A DNA stretch of 9,116 nt from Pseudomonadota bacterium (GTDB lineage Bacteria > Pseudomonadota > Alphaproteobacteria > Rhizobiales > Hyphomicrobiaceae). The stretch covers positions 1 through 9,116 of the forward strand of contig JAEZBZ010000259.1 of the NCBI GenBank assembly GCA_023412745.1, written 5' to 3'. The notes under the pieces are model-generated. The model saw only the letters and a program-made list of their open reading frames with translations, made no database searches and was not told where the DNA came from. Shown here one piece after another: positions 6,710 through 9,116 of this stretch; within the stretch, counting starts at the first letter, position 1; every line of letters begins with the position of its first letter. A program made the translations under genes and the position numbers.

Positions 6710-7540
6710 TTACCTGCTGGCCGTCGCCACGCCCCGCACCCAGGCCTCGACCTGGGACTGGCACTTCTGGCTATGCAGCAGACGCAGCGTTTCATCGGCT
6801 TGCGGCAGCGGATCGATAACCCTCAGCCGGAACTGCTTTGGTGGACCGTCAGGCAGGCGCAGTGCGTAAGGCCCCGTGCGGGCGGTAATCGCGCGCGGCC
6901 ACGGTGCTTCGGTCAGGCCGGTGGCGAAGATGACCTGCGCCTGTGCTCCGGCACGGATGTCGACCAAAGTGGCCGCCTGCGTCCCTGCGCTGCCGACGAG
7001 TACCAGGTTGGCCCCCTTCTGCACGCAATAGTCGCCCTTTGCGGTGACCGGGATCCGTGCCCACGAGAAAGCCATCGCGGAACCGATCGCTGCCCCGCCC
7101 ACGGCTCCTTCCTTCGACGCACTCGGCCTGAAGCTGCGCGCTGCAGTCCGACCGCTGCCGACAGGATCGGGGGGCGACGGGCGGTAAGCGGCAACCGGCG
7201 GTCTCGCCGCACCGATCCTCGGCCTCTGCTGTTTCCGCAGGCTGGCGACCACCGCCCGCCACAAGGTGTCATCGGACGGACGCCCCTTGGAGAACCCGCC
7301 AACCGGCTGTTTGAACGGTCCGCTGATGGTCCGCGTCCGGCCGTCGACGAGCAGCAACGTGACCTGCTGGCCGGCCGGAACGTCCAGGACCCGATCATCC
7401 GCCAACGTCATGCCTACGCGGATATTGGGCATCTTGGAGGCGATGACCAGGGCGTCGGCCTGGACCGGCTCGGCCGCGCCGGCCAGCATCCCGCTCGCTA
7501 ACAAAAGCGTTGAAACAGACAGAGATCGTGTTCGAGACAT
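6710..7540 (-). CDS. Sec-secreted periplasmic protein of unknown function
   Basis: A 276-aa protein I do not recognise as a named family. Residues 1-28 are a Sec signal peptide: basic SRTR, a hydrophobic core, and a VQA cleavage site before D29. The start at 7540 is chosen because the signal peptide begins there and GAGGG lies eight bases upstream; an in-frame extension to 7639 would bury the signal. Mature part: a beta-rich segment (about 30-76) with VGMTL, DVPAGQQVTLLL and TRTISGPF, loosely like FecR-type periplasmic modules; a Pro/Arg/Ala-rich, probably flexible linker (about 103-145); a small Gly/Ala stretch (145-158); and a second beta-rich domain (about 160-245). Two cysteines, C172 and C260, could form a disulfide in the periplasm. 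The C-terminus (250-268) looks helical. It is divergent from the MatB-like gene and convergent with the MFS gene. A long open frame lies on the opposite strand but has no such signals. Confidence 0.75.
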   Translation of the reverse strand: MSRTRSLSVSTLLLASGMLAGAAEPVQADALVIASKMPNIRVGMTLADDRVLDVPAGQQVTLLLVDGRTRTISGPFKQPVGGFSKGRPSDDTLWRAVVASLRKQQRPRIGAARPPVAAYRPSPPDPVGSGRTAARSFRPSASKEGAVGGAAIGSAMAFSWARIPVTAKGDYCVQKGANLVLVGSAGTQAATLVDIRAGAQAQVIFATGLTEAPWPRAITARTGPYALRLPDGPPKQFRLRVIDPLPQADETLRLLHSQKCQSQVEAWVRGVATASR

Positions 7541-7548
7541 CAAACAAG

Positions 7549-7553
7549 CCCTC
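7549..7553 (-). promoter_or_regulatory. Ribosome binding site of the periplasmic protein gene
   Basis: Read on the minus strand, GAGGG lies eight bases before ATG 7540-7538. It supports this start over the longer open frame that begins at 7639. Confidence 0.65.
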
Positions 7554-7582
7554 ACTTCGGCATCAATGGTTAGCCCCGGCGT

Positions 7583-7604
7583 TGCACCTTTTAGCATAGG
7601 TGCA
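7583..7604. repeat. TGCACCT / AGGTGCA inverted repeat in the divergent region
   Basis: Perfect 7-bp arms (7583-7589 and 7598-7604) with an 8-base AT-rich spacer. It is placed as an operator or activator site between the divergent periplasmic-protein and matB-like genes, or as an RNA hairpin if transcribed. Its right arm is shared with the next inverted repeat. Confidence 0.45.
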
Positions 7605-7639
7605 TGACGGAGAATGAGGCCAGCCGGCCGGTCATGCAC
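7600..7639. repeat. GTGCATGAC / GTCATGCAC 9-bp inverted repeat
   Basis: Perfect 9-bp arms (7600-7608 and 7631-7639) with a 22-base GC-rich spacer. The left arm overlaps the right arm of the 7583-7604 repeat, so the two pairings exclude each other if they form in RNA. As DNA, it gives three TGCAC-type half-sites in 57 bp. Confidence 0.45.
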
Positions 7640-7668
7640 TTGCGTCGCGACGCCAAAAGCCGTTTTAT
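7640..7668 (+). promoter_or_regulatory. Candidate matB promoter containing a 12-bp palindrome
   Basis: TTGCGT (7640-7645), a 17-bp spacer and TTTTAT (7663-7668) form a mediocre sigma70-like promoter. The perfect palindrome GCGTCGCGACGC (7642-7653) overlaps the -35 element, where a bound protein would block polymerase. The start would lie near 7675, about 48 bases before the matB-like ATG. Confidence 0.3.
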
Positions 7669-7679
7669 CCCCCCGGCTT
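7657..7679. repeat. AAGCCG / CGGCTT inverted repeat in the matB leader
   Basis: Perfect 6-bp arms (7657-7662 and 7674-7679) around an 11-base loop rich in T and C. It could form a short hairpin near the 5' end of the matB-like mRNA, or be chance. Confidence 0.3.
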
Positions 7680-7722
7680 CAACCAGCGGTATGCCCTGCG
7701 TGCCCTAACGCGACGAGCGCCA

Positions 7723-9116
7723 ATGCCTATCGACGGAAATCTCTACGCAACCTTCGAGCAGCGGTTCAAAGCGGCGGGCTCGGCGCCTGCGTTTTCCACC
7801 CCAGGGGCTGCAGACCTTAGCTATGGCAAGCTGGCAACCGATGTCGCACGCATGGCCAACGCCCTCGTGGCGCTCGGCGTCGAACCCGGCGATCGCGTTC
7901 TGGTCCAGGTAGAGAAATCCATCCCGAACGTTCTGCTGTATCTCGCGACGCTGAAGGTCGGCGCGGTCTTCAATCCGCTGAATACGGCCTACACGATTGC
8001 GGAGCTTGAGTATTTCATCGGCGACGCGGAGCCGAAGCTCATCGTGATCGGCGGCGACAAGCTCGCACAGATCGAGCCGATCGCGGCCGCCAAGCAGGTG
8101 CCGGCCATCGCCACCCTCGATGCGGACGGCACGGGATCGCTCGTCGATCTGGCACGCAACCAAAGCGACCAGCATGTCACGGTACCACGTGATCCGGATG
8201 ATATGGCCGCGCTGCAGTATACGTCCGGCACCACCGGCCGCTCCAAGGGCGCGATGATCACCCATCGCAACCTCGCATCGAACGCCAAGGTGCTGCACGG
8301 CTATTGGGGTTTCGTGCCCGGCGACGTGCTGCTGCACGCACTGCCGATCTTTCACACGCATGGCCTGTTTGTTGCGCTGAACACGGCGTTCCTCAATGCA
8401 TCTCGGATTATCTGGCTGCAGAAATTCGACCTCGAAGCCGTCATGCGGCTGATGCCCGAGGCAACCGTGATGATGGGCGTGCCGACGTTCTACACGCGGC
8501 TACTCGGGCATCCGGCCTTCGGCATCGATCACTGCAAGAAGATGCGGCTGGTGATCTCCGGATCGGCGCCGCTACTGGCTGAAACTCATGAAGCGTTCGA
8601 AGCGCGCACTGGGCTGAAAATCCTGGAGCGCTACGGCATGACCGAAACCGGCATGATCACGTCGAACCCCTATCACGACGGTGCGCGCGTTGCCGGAACC
8701 GTCGGCTATGCCTTGCCCGGGATTTCCGTGCGCATCGCCGCTCAGGACGGCACGGTGTTGCCGCACGGCGAGGTCGGCGTGCTCGAAGTCAAAGGTCCCA
8801 ACGTATTCAAGGGCTACTGGCGCAACCCCGAGAAGACAAAGGAAGAATTTCGCGCCGACGGCTATTTCATCTCCGGCGACCTTTCCACGATGGCGGAGGA
8901 CGGCCGCGTGACCATTGTCGGCCGCGCCAAGGATCTCATCATCACCGGTGGCTTCAACGTCTATCCGAAGGAGATCGAAGAGGAACTGAACGCGCTGCCG
9001 GGCGTCAATGAATCGGCGGTGGTCGGTGTGCCGCATCCCGATTTCGGCGAGGGCGTTGTCGCTATCCTTAGCCCGCTGCCGAACCAGACGCCGCCCAGCG
9101 AAGCGGACATCCTGGC
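7723..9116 (+). CDS. matB: Malonyl-CoA synthetase (MatB-like acyl-CoA ligase), 3' end cut by the window
   Basis: A cytoplasmic ANL-superfamily ligase: malonate (or methylmalonate) + ATP + CoA to malonyl-CoA + AMP + PPi, by way of an acyl-adenylate. About 464 codons are visible; known MatB proteins have about 500, so roughly 40 residues are missing, including the C-terminal catalytic-lysine region. Motifs seen: ATP loop Y166-TSGTTGRSKG-176; LPIFHTHGLF (207-216); MGVPTFYTRLL and ISGSAPLLAETH in the middle; adenine-binding ERYGMTET (302-309); ribose-binding D386; and hinge GRAKD (400-404) followed by GGFNVYPKEIE (409-419). The whole runs parallel to my recollection of Rhodopseudomonas palustris MatB, clearly closer than to medium-chain or 4-coumarate ligases. 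Start ATG 7723 gives the family-typical N-terminus; the ribosome binding site is weak. The partners matA (decarboxylase) and matC or a malonate TRAP carrier are not next to it here. Confidence 0.85.
   Translation, partial: MPIDGNLYATFEQRFKAAGSAPAFSTPGAADLSYGKLATDVARMANALVALGVEPGDRVLVQVEKSIPNVLLYLATLKVGAVFNPLNTAYTIAELEYFIGDAEPKLIVIGGDKLAQIEPIAAAKQVPAIATLDADGTGSLVDLARNQSDQHVTVPRDPDDMAALQYTSGTTGRSKGAMITHRNLASNAKVLHGYWGFVPGDVLLHALPIFHTHGLFVALNTAFLNASRIIWLQKFDLEAVMRLMPEATVMMGVPTFYTRLLGHPAFGIDHCKKMRLVISGSAPLLAETHEAFEARTGLKILERYGMTETGMITSNPYHDGARVAGTVGYALPGISVRIAAQDGTVLPHGEVGVLEVKGPNVFKGYWRNPEKTKEEFRADGYFISGDLSTMAEDGRVTIVGRAKDLIITGGFNVYPKEIEEELNALPGVNESAVVGVPHPDFGEGVVAILSPLPNQTPPSEADIL

Noticed and set aside
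6644..7501. 285-aa plus-strand open frame opposite the periplasmic protein
   Set aside because: No signal peptide, ribosome binding site or motif; the minus-strand reading has all the marks of a real secreted protein.
7541..7639. N-terminal extension of the minus-strand gene to 7639
   Set aside because: It would place 33 residues ahead of a well-formed signal peptide and run through the inverted repeats; GAGGG supports the start at 7540.
7691..7708. Five-codon open frame (ATG CCC TGC GTG CCC TAA) before the matB-like gene
   Set aside because: Could be a leader peptide, but it is too short to tell from chance and has no clear ribosome binding site.
17..9116. TRAP protein and MatB as one malonate uptake-and-activation system
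   Set aside because: Malonate TRAP systems exist in rhizobia, but here the two genes are more than 6 kb apart with unrelated genes between, and the binding protein lacks the carboxylate-binding arginine.

Overview
The window reads as chromosomal DNA of a high-GC alphaproteobacterium, probably of the order Hyphomicrobiales (Bradyrhizobium / Rhodopseudomonas / Afipia relatives). The basis is GC-rich codon use, a one-polypeptide indolepyruvate:ferredoxin oxidoreductase of the alphaproteobacterial kind, and a malonyl-CoA synthetase that matches, from memory, the Rhodopseudomonas palustris MatB closely along its length. No transposase, integrase, tRNA, CRISPR array or phage gene is visible, so this looks like ordinary core or metabolic DNA and not an island.

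Layout. (1) 17-1060 (+): Tat-exported DctP/TakP-like TRAP solute-binding protein, without the usual substrate-contacting arginine. (2) 1061-1270: intergenic region with a good sigma70-type promoter, a 15-bp palindrome on the predicted transcription start and four GGTTG/CAACC half-sites further upstream. (3) 1271-4762 (+): a 1163-aa fused 2-ketoacid (indolepyruvate):ferredoxin oxidoreductase. (4) 4763-4914: short gap with weak hairpins. (5) 4915-5331 (+): ADP-ribose-pyrophosphatase-type Nudix hydrolase, then, 35 bp on, (6) 5367-6647 (+): a 12-TM major facilitator superfamily transporter; these two are probably co-transcribed. (7) A hairpin lies between the convergent MFS gene and (8) 6710-7540 (-): a Sec-exported periplasmic protein of unknown function. 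(9) 7541-7722: divergent intergenic region crowded with overlapping inverted repeats. (10) 7723-9116 (+), running off the window: malonyl-CoA synthetase (MatB-like), about 464 residues visible.

How the genes could work together. The ketoacid oxidoreductase would turn aromatic 2-oxoacids, from transamination of Trp, Phe or Tyr, into aryl-acetyl-CoA while reducing ferredoxin. MatB makes malonyl-CoA (or methylmalonyl-CoA) from the free diacid. Both are acyl-CoA-forming catabolic enzymes, but the sequence does not show one shared pathway. No ferredoxin, TRAP membrane subunit, malonyl-CoA decarboxylase or regulator gene is present. I see no clearly new multi-gene system. The most interesting signals are the regulatory architecture of the two larger intergenic regions, the atypical TRAP binding protein and the unrecognised periplasmic protein.
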